Below, in pieces: positions 56,320 through 64,000 of a stretch of 64,000 bases of DNA. The translations under genes and the position numbers were made by a program. The stretch is from Marinilabiliaceae bacterium ANBcel2 (GTDB lineage: Bacteria > Bacteroidota > Bacteroidia > Bacteroidales > Marinilabiliaceae): NCBI GenBank assembly GCA_029688995.1, contig JARULA010000001.1, forward strand, positions 434,001 to 498,000. The letters run 5' to 3'. Position 1 is the stretch's first letter. Each line of letters begins with the position of its first letter. A model generated the notes under the pieces. It did not search any database and was not told the origin of the DNA. It saw nothing but the letters and a program-made list of their open reading frames with translations.

Positions 56320-57210
56320 CTAATTCAATTCTAACCTATAAATTGAACCATCCTGAGGATTGTCAAATAAAAGATATGCACCATCAGCAGAAACATGAGG
56401 GTTTAATGATAAAAAACTCTCATCCTCAAACAATGAACTATAATCTCCGGTTTTAACATCCACAGAGTAGAGATCTGCTGCAGTAATAACTTTTCCGTCA
56501 TCATCAACTATAGTAACAATGATGTAATCTCCGCAAGGCATCCATGCTGCCTGTTCTCCCAAGCCAAGATAACGTAAATCCGATCCGTCCGAATTTGCAA
56601 TATAGAGCCCCTTTCCACTCACCTGAAAAACAGTAGAGCTACGATCGGGAGATAAACGACGATTAAAAATATAGCGACCTTCAAATTCAGGAAAGTCAAA
56701 ATCTTCAACCTCCTCTAAAATGCTACTTTTTAAAGAGTCATCTCTCAGAGCAACACTTTTTACACCGCTTTCAGTATCAATAGTTACCCTGGAGCCATCC
56801 TCACTCCATTGAGGCAATCCTTTTAAATCACGACGTTCAGAAAACAGAACCTTCTCCTCCATCGTATTAACATCATAAACTTTAATATTATGATATCTTC
56901 GACCATCTATTTTGGAAACTGTGCGGGCAACAATTTTTTTAGAATCGTGAGACCAACTATAACCAAACCCCGCTCCCTTATCTGAACTAAGCTCTCTAAT
57001 ATTATCACCATTAGAGTCGCTTATCCAAATTCCTTCATGTTTTTCAAATGTAAAGGCAATAAGTTTTCCATCAGGTGACCATGAAGGATTCATCACAAGA
57101 CCATTATCAAAAGGAACAATTACTACTTCTGCAGTGTTAACAACTTTGGGTTGCGCAATTAAAACAGAACTGCATAAGATAAAAATAGACAAAACAAGAT
57201 TTTTTTTCAT
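56320..57210 (-). CDS. Exported PD40/TolB-like beta-propeller protein (A)
   Basis: A 296-residue exported protein (signal peptide ending SVLIAQ, no lipobox, no T9SS tail). The mature part has about six PD40 units such as MNPSWSPDGKLIAFTFEK, FGYSWSHDSKKIVARTV and LPQWSEDGSRVTIDT, which form a TolB-like beta-propeller. It is probably periplasmic or retained at the outer membrane. It is homologous to the next gene downstream of the GHL10 gene (PD40 protein B), especially in the last 75 residues. Within a cell-wall-enzyme operon it may bind peptidoglycan or a partner lipoprotein, as TolB binds Pal. That role is inferred. Confidence 0.8.
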   Translation of the reverse strand: MKKNLVLSIFILCSSVLIAQPKVVNTAEVVIVPFDNGLVMNPSWSPDGKLIAFTFEKHEGIWISDSNGDNIRELSSDKGAGFGYSWSHDSKKIVARTVSKIDGRRYHNIKVYDVNTMEEKVLFSERRDLKGLPQWSEDGSRVTIDTESGVKSVALRDDSLKSSILEEVEDFDFPEFEGRYIFNRRLSPDRSSTVFQVSGKGLYIANSDGSDLRYLGLGEQAAWMPCGDYIIVTIVDDDGKVITAADLYSVDVKTGDYSSLFEDESFLSLNPHVSADGAYLLFDNPQDGSIYRLELN

Positions 57211-57260
57211 AGATTTACTCTTTTTCTTAGGTTAACATTCATTAGGTAAATAATTTGTAA

Positions 57261-58193
57261 TTAGTTATTTAGTTGATAATTTATTGAAAAAATCTCCCCC
57301 GAATTACTATGAGCTACTATAACTTTATTGGATTTGGAAACCGAAGGATACATCAAAACAGATTCATCTCCGGTAAGATCATAAATATTACCACTTAAAA
57401 AGTTAACAGCCTGCAACGAAGAACCAGTGATAAAATGTCCGTCATCACGAGTAATCATACCGGCAACTATTCCGGAACTTAACCATACAGGTGCTTCCAG
57501 ATGCCCAAATTCGGCAACCACTTTTCCATTAAGGTCAGTAACAAAAGCTCCATGACCGACTGCATAAGCAACGATAAAATTTTTACAGGGCGAGAGATTA
57601 GCGTGTAAATAAGCTCTGGCATTTAAAGGATCAAGCCTCCTGTGATTAAAACAGTCTTCATAATAAAAGAGTCGCCCCCTTTCTGTTGCAGCATAAGGAT
57701 AGCTGAATGAGCCCTGTTTTAAAGCTTTATAGTCAGGAAATACCGATGAAATATTAAAATTTAAAATAGATCTGATAAATTTTCGATAATCACTCTGCTC
57801 AAAAGCCTTCACTCTACTACCAGGCAAATCCAATAGACACCTGTTATTATCAAGGCTATATACACGAACAACCATATCTCCATCATCTTTAGATGATGAT
57901 TCCTCACTATAAAAAAGATAGTTGCTGTCGGGTGAAAAAACAGGATTGCGCCCTGATGCACGCCCATTAGAAATCGAAAGCACTTTATCACTGTCAAAAG
58001 AGTATAAAAACAGACCGTTACGATTTTCGGCAGAAAAAACAATCGAACTACCATCAGGCGAAAGCAAAGGATAAAAGGCTCTTTCAACTCCCGGCAAACT
58101 TATTTTTTCAGGATTATCGGTAGTTAAACTTTGCCCCTCCAAATTAAGAGTGCAAAATATAGTTGCAATTATAAATAAATAGAGCATAAGCAA
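57261..58193 (-). CDS. Exported PD40/TolB-like beta-propeller protein (B)
   Basis: A 310-residue exported protein (signal peptide ending TLNLEGQ) with PD40 units such as AFYPLLSPDGSSIVFSAEN, GRNPVFSPDSNYLFYSEE and, near the end, VLMYPSVSKSNKVIVAHSN. It lies 12 bp from the GHL10 gene and 50 bp from PD40 protein A, on one transcript. The C-terminal parts of A and B align well (AAWMPCGDYIIVTIVDDDGK in A with PVWLSSGIVAGMITRDDGH in B), so they are tandem paralogues that have diverged. There is no sorting tail. The function is unknown, with a peptidoglycan- or protein-binding propeller as the simplest reading. Confidence 0.8.
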   Translation of the reverse strand: MLMLYLFIIATIFCTLNLEGQSLTTDNPEKISLPGVERAFYPLLSPDGSSIVFSAENRNGLFLYSFDSDKVLSISNGRASGRNPVFSPDSNYLFYSEESSSKDDGDMVVRVYSLDNNRCLLDLPGSRVKAFEQSDYRKFIRSILNFNISSVFPDYKALKQGSFSYPYAATERGRLFYYEDCFNHRRLDPLNARAYLHANLSPCKNFIVAYAVGHGAFVTDLNGKVVAEFGHLEAPVWLSSGIVAGMITRDDGHFITGSSLQAVNFLSGNIYDLTGDESVLMYPSVSKSNKVIVAHSNSGEIFSINYQLNN

Positions 58194-58205
58194 TAGTTTT
58201 TTATT

Positions 58206-61004
58206 TTAATTTATAACCTTTATCGTTTCACGACCATAAGCAGAATCCAGAGTTATTAGATATACACCCTTAGGCAAAGACCCACTATTAAAACGTGCAG
58301 TGTAACTACCCTTACCTCTTTTACCATTATAAAGATCTTTAACTACTCTACCGGTTATATCTGTTATATAGAGACTTGCCTGCGTAGCCCCGGGCAACTC
58401 ATACTCTACAGTAACCTCTTCTCCCCTCATATATCCGGGAGCAAAAACATTTAAGTTACCACCTGTTTCAATATCAGAAAAAAAGGTGGCTAAAAGAGAG
58501 ACTGAGATAACTTCGCTCCAATCTGTGGAACTGCTTTGTCCATACCGAGCTCTAACACGTATATAGTATAACCCCTGATCCAGATTATCAAAAACTGCGC
58601 TATAAACACCTGCATCAACAGTCTGTACCTGCTTATTTAAAGCCGGAAAGGTCTCTACGGGAGATATTTCAACATTAAATGCTGAAGCATAAATATCCTC
58701 TTCCCACTCAATACTCAAATAATCCTCTGCTATCTCTTCATTATTAGCAGGCGATATAAATTGAGGAACAACCGGGGCAATTTCAACAGTAGAAAAATAA
58801 TTAGGCGAAGACCACGCACCTGTATAGTCTCCCGAAACAGCAGCCATACGTATATAATAATCCTGGTAAGTTGTTAGAAGTCCGGGAACAATTTCGAACC
58901 CATCACCTTCAATCCCTTCCTTATCAACAACAAGATTGGTAAAAGATGAATTAGTAGAAATTTGAATATTATAAGTAACATCTCCACCAAACTCTTCCCA
59001 CTCTACAGTAAACGATGGCTCCACATCACTCTCGTTGTTTTGTGGATAAGTAATAACAGGTGAGGGCTCAGAAACATAGGTGAAAGAAAAAGTTTCAGAA
59101 ACCTTATCTTCTGCTCCTGCCTTACGTGTTGCAACTCTCCAGTAATATACAGAGGAGTAATCAAGAGAAATATTATCCCCTCCCAATGAGTTATCTGTAA
59201 GCTCCCTACGATATACAACATCATTAAATGCAAAATCTGAAGCAACCTCAAAAATATAGTACTGTGCTCCATCTTCATGACTCCATGAAAAAGAAAAAGG
59301 TAGATGCACTATACCCTCATTATCAGGAAAAATAAGATCTACCGACCTATTATCGGCAGGAGTCTCTCCCATTAAAACTGGGGGAAATTCGTTGCCAAAA
59401 CGATCCAAAGCAGAAACCCCTATAACATAATCACCATTATCTAAATCATAAGGCTCCAAATCAAACTCAGTACTATAGGAAACACCTAAAAGATAATCAC
59501 TCTTACCCAAAACCCCTTCTTTATCAACTTTTTCAGCGGGAACGGCATATACAACAAAACGAACATTCTCAATTTCAGGAAAATCCCACTCAACAACGTC
59601 AGAAGTAATAACTATATTTTCTGGTAAAGGTAGGTTTTGATGCTCTTTCCAGTTAATTGCAGGCTGGAGTGCCTGATTCTTAAACTCATGAGTTGCCAAA
59701 TAACCTATAAAACCATCCACCCCAAACTGTTGGGCTCTAAAGAAAACCGACCCAGGAGCTCCATTTCGATCATACTTTCTATTATAAAAAATCTGATCTC
59801 CCCATTCGGTGGGAGCAGTTTTAAGGGGATCAATATCTAAGGTTGCCTGATACTCTATCATAGATAATCCATTCAAAAAAGCGTAATCATCAGCAGATTT
59901 TAGTTTATCATATTCAGGGGCATAACTTGATGAAGATAGTCCACTTAATGAATGACTGGAATAAAAATGACGTCTAAACCTATTTGAAAGATCGGACCAC
60001 CATTCTGAAAGCTTAGAATATTCTAATCCCGAAGTATTTGTCTTCCAGTATATTTGAGGAGAGATATAATCAACTGTACCTTGCTCTAACCAGGCAACAG
60101 GATCACAATAGATAGAAGAGTAAGCATCAAGAGCATTGGTTGTGATGCCTTCGGGCAATGGAACCCCTCTTTCAATTGCAACATCCTCACGTGTAGTCCA
60201 TATTCCAAAAGGCGATACCCCAAATGTTATCCACGGCTTAATATCCTGAATGGCATCATATACATCAGAGACCATTTTGTCAACATTCCCTCGTCTCCAG
60301 TCATGTAAATCTACACCATCAGGCTTATAAAGATCCTGAGAATATGAATCTAAATTGGTAGGTGTTCCACCATAAGCATAAAAATAATCATCAAAAACAA
60401 TCCCATCGACATCATATTCAGTAATGATTTCACTAACAATATCTACTATCCTCTCTCTTACTCCAGGGTTACCGGGATCCAAAATAGACCCTCCATCTTC
60501 ATACTCTAAAACCCACTCGGGATGTGTCTCACGGTAATCACCAGGACTCCCTTCATATTTCCCAACAGATGATTCAAACCGATATGGATTTAACCATGCA
60601 TGAACCTCCATACCACGCTTATGAGCCTCCTCTACCACAAACTCCAAAGGATCATATGCAGGAGTAAAATCATCATCCATAACTCTTTGGTCAGCAAAAT
60701 ATGAGGACCACGGCTCATAAGATGATTGATAAAAAGCATCACACTCTGATCGAACCTGAAAAAAAATTGTATTCAAATTAGCATCCTGCATACGATCTAA
60801 AATAGTCAGCATTTGATCCTTTTGCTGATTAGCAGCCCAGGTTTGGCCACCCGATACAGGAAGGGTAACAGCTGGCCAATCGAGACCCCATACTGTTGTA
60901 AGCCATACAGCACGCATCTCTCTTTTCGGCGATTCAGCCGAAAGTGTAAAAGAACAAATCAAAACTCCAATTAATAACGCAAAGCGCACCCCAAATAATC
61001 TCAT
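58206..61004 (-). CDS. GHL10-family glycoside hydrolase with Fn3-like domains and T9SS-like tail
   Basis: A 932-residue exported enzyme of the GHL10 (PF02638, YngK/DigH-like) family. After a signal peptide (ending FTLSAE, about 23) the TIM barrel spans about 28-440, with REMRAVWLTTVWGLDWP, FFQVRSECDAFYQSSYEPWS, VHAWLNPYRFESS, DGIVFDDYFYAY, FGVSPFGIW and VDYISPQIYW. Fibronectin type III-like domains follow (about 460-850, for example PFSFSWSHEDGAQYYIFEVA), then a T9SS-like tail (LYITDITGRVVKDLYNGKRG). E. coli DigH of this family cuts glycan chains that have lost their stem peptides, the product of an amidase like the one encoded 1.9 kb downstream. Substrate is inferred from family and context. 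Confidence 0.88.
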   Translation of the reverse strand: MRLFGVRFALLIGVLICSFTLSAESPKREMRAVWLTTVWGLDWPAVTLPVSGGQTWAANQQKDQMLTILDRMQDANLNTIFFQVRSECDAFYQSSYEPWSSYFADQRVMDDDFTPAYDPLEFVVEEAHKRGMEVHAWLNPYRFESSVGKYEGSPGDYRETHPEWVLEYEDGGSILDPGNPGVRERIVDIVSEIITEYDVDGIVFDDYFYAYGGTPTNLDSYSQDLYKPDGVDLHDWRRGNVDKMVSDVYDAIQDIKPWITFGVSPFGIWTTREDVAIERGVPLPEGITTNALDAYSSIYCDPVAWLEQGTVDYISPQIYWKTNTSGLEYSKLSEWWSDLSNRFRRHFYSSHSLSGLSSSSYAPEYDKLKSADDYAFLNGLSMIEYQATLDIDPLKTAPTEWGDQIFYNRKYDRNGAPGSVFFRAQQFGVDGFIGYLATHEFKNQALQPAINWKEHQNLPLPENIVITSDVVEWDFPEIENVRFVVYAVPAEKVDKEGVLGKSDYLLGVSYSTEFDLEPYDLDNGDYVIGVSALDRFGNEFPPVLMGETPADNRSVDLIFPDNEGIVHLPFSFSWSHEDGAQYYIFEVASDFAFNDVVYRRELTDNSLGGDNISLDYSSVYYWRVATRKAGAEDKVSETFSFTYVSEPSPVITYPQNNESDVEPSFTVEWEEFGGDVTYNIQISTNSSFTNLVVDKEGIEGDGFEIVPGLLTTYQDYYIRMAAVSGDYTGAWSSPNYFSTVEIAPVVPQFISPANNEEIAEDYLSIEWEEDIYASAFNVEISPVETFPALNKQVQTVDAGVYSAVFDNLDQGLYYIRVRARYGQSSSTDWSEVISVSLLATFFSDIETGGNLNVFAPGYMRGEEVTVEYELPGATQASLYITDITGRVVKDLYNGKRGKGSYTARFNSGSLPKGVYLITLDSAYGRETIKVIN

Positions 61005-61041
61005 ATACTTAAAAATTTGATAGTTAACTAAACAATAAAAA

Positions 61042-63501
61042 CTACATTGATATTACAACTTTACCACTTCCGCTATCATCACCACTATTTAAATAATAGA
61101 GATACACCCCCGCAGAAAGCGAGCTAATATCAACTTCCAAAGTTTTATCTCCGACTGAATCAATATTAAAACTCTTTTTTAGATGAGACTGACCGTTAAG
61201 ATCAAAAAGCTCAAAATCTATCTTCTCATAAAAACTTCCTTCTATATAAATTTTATCAAATGCAGGATTTGGAAATAAAGAGAAAGAATCACCGATCACT
61301 GTATTGTCAACAAAAGCGGTAGGAGGACCATCAGTGGGGTAAAGGGCACTCAAATTTTTAAGCCAAAACTCCCCCTGATAAGTTTCATCACTCTCATATT
61401 GAGAGTCTCGTTCAATTATTAATCTAATACTTTTAAATGATAAAGGGTAATCAGTTTGAGATATATCATTAACCCGTAAAGCTGTTTTAAACTCCTGAAG
61501 ATTTGAAGTAGAAAATTTAGGAACAGAAGTAATTCCTGCAGAATGATCAACAGTAAGCATAAAAGAAGCATCGTAACCATTTCCGGTAGCTTCCAATCTA
61601 AGTGAATCGGGCATACCAAACATTAAAATATCATTAGTAAGTGTAATAGAAGCGGTTCTGTTATAATAGGTAAAATCGTACTCAACCTTCATCATTTCAA
61701 TCTCATAATCGGGATGTTCATCAACAGAGAGAGTTACATTGTCAATCCAGCTGGAGGATACCTCCCAACATGAGGGATCCATAAAATCATCTAAAACAAT
61801 AAACCCTTTACCAACCTCTACATTAATATTACAGAAATCTTCTAACAACTCTGCCTCGTCAAAGACACGAACTTCAAAACTGCCGGTTTTAAAACATTGT
61901 AAAACACCATCTTCCGAAACTTTACCAATAGATTCATCAGAAGATTCAAACTCTAGTAAATCATTATCCATTAAATATTTATCACCATTTATATCAAAAC
62001 CATAAACCTCAAACTGATACTCATTTCTATTATCTATAGTGATTTCTTCTACCGAAAATGAAAGGTCGGCAGCAGGAATAGTTTCAAACTGCACTTCACG
62101 AGTAACACCTTCCCAGCTTGCCGTTACAACAGAGCTACCATATCCGGTCGCCCTAAAGATCCCATCCTTATCAATATCTCCGGCATCCCCTTCTATAGAA
62201 TATGTTACTCCTTTGGCACTCTTATAGTCAACAACATCTCCATATTCATTAAACGTAGAGCCTTTCAACTGAAAGCTATTTCCAAAAGGGACTCTCACCG
62301 CCTTAGCATTCAATTTAAAATCAACTGCATCTCCTTCGGGTGCCTCTGATACAAAAACTAATGAATTGGCAACTCTTCGCTCATATCCATCAGATGGAGT
62401 ATTTACAATTTTATCATGCAAAACCATTGCAGAAGATCCACCTCCATCAAGATTAATAGCATTAGCAGCTCCCGAAAGTTTCAATAACTCAGCAAGCATT
62501 TTTGTACTAACACCATTGGACTGATCAGATCGACCATCAACAACCATTAAAAAAAGCCTCTCCTTATCCTCACAATAACCGGCTGCTGTTCGTGGATGAA
62601 GTTGCACCCAATCATTATCCTGTATCTCTCCGTTAAGCAAAATAGTTCTATCTCCTCCAATCATTTGATTAAGCTCAGGAAATATATCTTTACTTGAAGC
62701 AGAAAGTGAAAGTTCAACACTAATATTATCACCTGTTGATAATTGCGATAAAAATTGGGCTGCATCACCATGCCCCGAAAGAACAATCTTATCAGAAGAG
62801 AGAAGAGTAGAGCCAGAATCAAAAACATCAATAACCTCCAAATCTATAGTGTTATTAGCACTCCACTCACCATTAACAGGTTTGGCTACTACTTCGATAC
62901 CATAATCGTTAGTTCTTGTTGTTCTACCGTTATAATGATTAAATAAAACCAGTTCATCACTACCGCGATTATCATTAACTCTATCAATAGCAATTGCATC
63001 AGAGTTATAATAGAGAGCTCCGGAATAGGAGAAAATATCAATAAAAGGGTTTTTATTATGATCAAATGCAATTACGGGTCGACTGCTATGAGGAACCTTA
63101 GCTAAATGACCATTACTCATGTGCCCATTAACGGGCATCCCTTGATCAGCTCCGCTGCCAATAGAATAAAAATCACCATTGATTGCAGCAAAAGCATTAT
63201 ATCCGGGTTTACTTATACGCTCAATAGTTTTTGATGGCGCTTCAAGATTACGCAAAGAGTCATGACTTAATGCAGAAACAACTTTAAGATAAGGGTTAGA
63301 AAGTTCAATCTCAAGCACATTAACCAAAAGAGGTATATCCGGTAAAGAGTAATATGTATGCATAGAGTTTAATCCTGCATCATGACGATAAATCAAAGTG
63401 TCAACACGATGCAACTCCTCTTGAAAATAGATACTGTCACGAGTAGCATTAAGCTGAATAAAGAGTAAAAGAAAAAAGAGAAGAGTAAAAGTTTTTTTCA
63501 T
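61042..63501 (-). CDS. NAGPA-type phosphodiester glycosidase with T9SS tail
   Basis: An 819-residue exported protein. The signal peptide (about 1-19) is followed by a NAGPA/DUF2233-type domain (about 45-375) with AINGDFYSIGSGADQGMPVN, RTAAGYCEDKERLFLMVVDG and the hallmark NAINLDGGGSSAMVLHD (about 343-360). Ig-like domains (about 385-560) and a beta-sandwich domain (about 565-720) come next, then a T9SS type A tail (SLFPNPAFDKIYIEGSF). The family is named for the human enzyme that removes GlcNAc from a GlcNAc-1-phospho-6-mannose diester. Bacterial members are thought to act on sugar-phosphodiester bonds. In this operon a cell-wall polymer is the probable substrate. Start codon choice is clear: MKKTFTLLFFLLLFIQLNA. 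Confidence 0.85.
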   Translation of the reverse strand: MKKTFTLLFFLLLFIQLNATRDSIYFQEELHRVDTLIYRHDAGLNSMHTYYSLPDIPLLVNVLEIELSNPYLKVVSALSHDSLRNLEAPSKTIERISKPGYNAFAAINGDFYSIGSGADQGMPVNGHMSNGHLAKVPHSSRPVIAFDHNKNPFIDIFSYSGALYYNSDAIAIDRVNDNRGSDELVLFNHYNGRTTRTNDYGIEVVAKPVNGEWSANNTIDLEVIDVFDSGSTLLSSDKIVLSGHGDAAQFLSQLSTGDNISVELSLSASSKDIFPELNQMIGGDRTILLNGEIQDNDWVQLHPRTAAGYCEDKERLFLMVVDGRSDQSNGVSTKMLAELLKLSGAANAINLDGGGSSAMVLHDKIVNTPSDGYERRVANSLVFVSEAPEGDAVDFKLNAKAVRVPFGNSFQLKGSTFNEYGDVVDYKSAKGVTYSIEGDAGDIDKDGIFRATGYGSSVVTASWEGVTREVQFETIPAADLSFSVEEITIDNRNEYQFEVYGFDINGDKYLMDNDLLEFESSDESIGKVSEDGVLQCFKTGSFEVRVFDEAELLEDFCNINVEVGKGFIVLDDFMDPSCWEVSSSWIDNVTLSVDEHPDYEIEMMKVEYDFTYYNRTASITLTNDILMFGMPDSLRLEATGNGYDASFMLTVDHSAGITSVPKFSTSNLQEFKTALRVNDISQTDYPLSFKSIRLIIERDSQYESDETYQGEFWLKNLSALYPTDGPPTAFVDNTVIGDSFSLFPNPAFDKIYIEGSFYEKIDFELFDLNGQSHLKKSFNIDSVGDKTLEVDISSLSAGVYLYYLNSGDDSGSGKVVISM

Positions 63502-63540
63502 AGAGTAATGTTTTTAGTTAGTTAAAAAGAAAGAGAGAGA

Positions 63541-63568
63541 CAGAATCAGAGTTTAAACCCTGACTCTG
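63541..63568 (-). terminator. Hairpin between the propeller gene and the NAGPA gene
   Basis: On the minus strand CAGAGTCAGGGTTT pairs with AAACTCTGATTCTG through 14 bp with two G-U pairs, so the stem works in minus-strand RNA but has two mismatches in plus-strand RNA. It is followed by a pyrimidine-rich, T-rich run. It may end or attenuate transcription coming from the truncated gene at the window edge. Confidence 0.6.
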
Positions 63569-63617
63569 CACTCACTTTCACATCCATGCATGATTACATA
63601 ACAAAAAGCTTTTAAAA

Positions 63618-64000
63618 TTATCGTTCTGTAGGATCTACAGCTAAACCATAAACATTAACACCTTCAAGATAATATTCAGGCTCAGCATCCGGGTTACCAA
63701 GTTCAAGTCGCTTAATACCAGATTGCAAATCAGGATCTTCAGAACCGGAAGGTCCACGATATGCCCAGTATAAATACCCCGAACCATCAGGATTTACGTC
63801 TATGGCAAAATCAGTTATAAAGAGAGATTCAGCCACTCCTCCTTCACCCGAATCTGCACCGGGGCGATCAATAATAACTGCATTATCACGACTATCGGGA
63901 TTATCTATATTGTGTCGTGTAATTCGCTTGAGATCCTGATCGGCAACATATATATGACCATTCACCTCATCGATAATCATTCCTCTAACCCGAACACTAA
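63618..64000 (-). CDS. C-terminal part of a YWTD/NHL-like propeller protein (partial)
   Basis: The frame is open to the right edge of the window, so only the last 127 or so residues are seen. They contain propeller-type repeats such as GHIYVADQDLKRITRHNID and FAIDVNPDGSGYLYWAYRGP, similar to LDL-receptor YWTD or NHL/SMP-30-like blades. The first visible Met (63980) lies inside this repeat pattern and is not the true start. There is no T9SS tail; the protein ends NVYGLAVDPTER. It is upstream of the NAGPA gene on the same strand with a 116-bp gap that includes a hairpin, so it may belong to the same cluster but to another transcript. Function unknown. Confidence 0.6.
   Translation of the reverse strand, partial: SVRVRGMIIDEVNGHIYVADQDLKRITRHNIDNPDSRDNAVIIDRPGADSGEGGVAESLFITDFAIDVNPDGSGYLYWAYRGPSGSEDPDLQSGIKRLELGNPDAEPEYYLEGVNVYGLAVDPTER

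Overview
The window is AT-rich chromosomal DNA from a member of the Bacteroidetes, probably an environmental Bacteroidales/Marinilabiliales-type organism. The evidence is a SusC/SusD pair with a SusE-like lipoprotein, several secreted proteins with type IX secretion (T9SS) C-terminal sorting domains, DUF4294 and DUF2851 proteins, a Bacteroidetes-type PurM, and promoter boxes of the TAnnTTTG type. I see no rRNA, tRNA, CRISPR array, insertion sequence or phage gene. The genus is inferred, not shown.

Layout. (1) 1-6.1 kb holds the end of a regulator-like gene, then gcvP, an MBL-fold hydrolase and pcm on the minus strand, and a polyprenyl-phosphate sugar-1-phosphate transferase on the plus strand. 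(2) 6.1-25.3 kb is a maltodextrin/starch utilisation locus. A minus-strand arm carries susC, susD, a SusE-like gene and a T9SS-exported GH13 amylase. A plus-strand arm carries a LacI regulator, an MFS disaccharide transporter, beta-phosphoglucomutase, a GH65 maltose phosphorylase, a secreted GH13 enzyme and a degenerate GH31 protein. The arms diverge around a perfect 36-bp palindrome that looks like a compound LacI-family operator. Expected flow: surface amylase cuts starch, SusCD imports the oligosaccharides, the periplasmic GH13 trims them, the MFS protein imports maltose, and maltose phosphorylase plus PgmB give glucose and glucose-6-phosphate. (3) 25.3-51.7 kb is mostly housekeeping: M28 and S9 peptidases, a CoA-disulfide reductase/rhodanese fusion, rpsO-pnp, an OmpA/TPR lipoprotein, elbB, nfo, a SpoU methyltransferase, an AI-2E family protein, lpdA, a PorE-like protein, purM, prfA, pyrF, an unusual trypsin-like protease, DUF2851, meaB and a TlpA-like thioredoxin. 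A 55-residue ferredoxin follows at 51.9 kb. (4) 52.2-64 kb is a minus-strand cluster of exported proteins: a truncated propeller protein at the window edge, a phosphodiester glycosidase (NAGPA-type), a GHL10-family glycosidase, two paralogous PD40 propellers, an N-acetylmuramoyl-L-alanine amidase and a propeller-like protein.

The most interesting region is the last one. An amidase that makes denuded glycan, a GHL10 protein (the family of E. coli DigH, which cuts denuded glycan) and a NAGPA-type enzyme sit in one tight operon, and all three carry T9SS-like tails. I read this as a candidate surface system for dismantling other bacteria's cell walls, possibly including removal of teichoic-acid-like polymers. 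That is a hypothesis. Second in interest are the GH31 pseudoenzyme candidate, the palindromic operator and the structured leader before the MFS gene.
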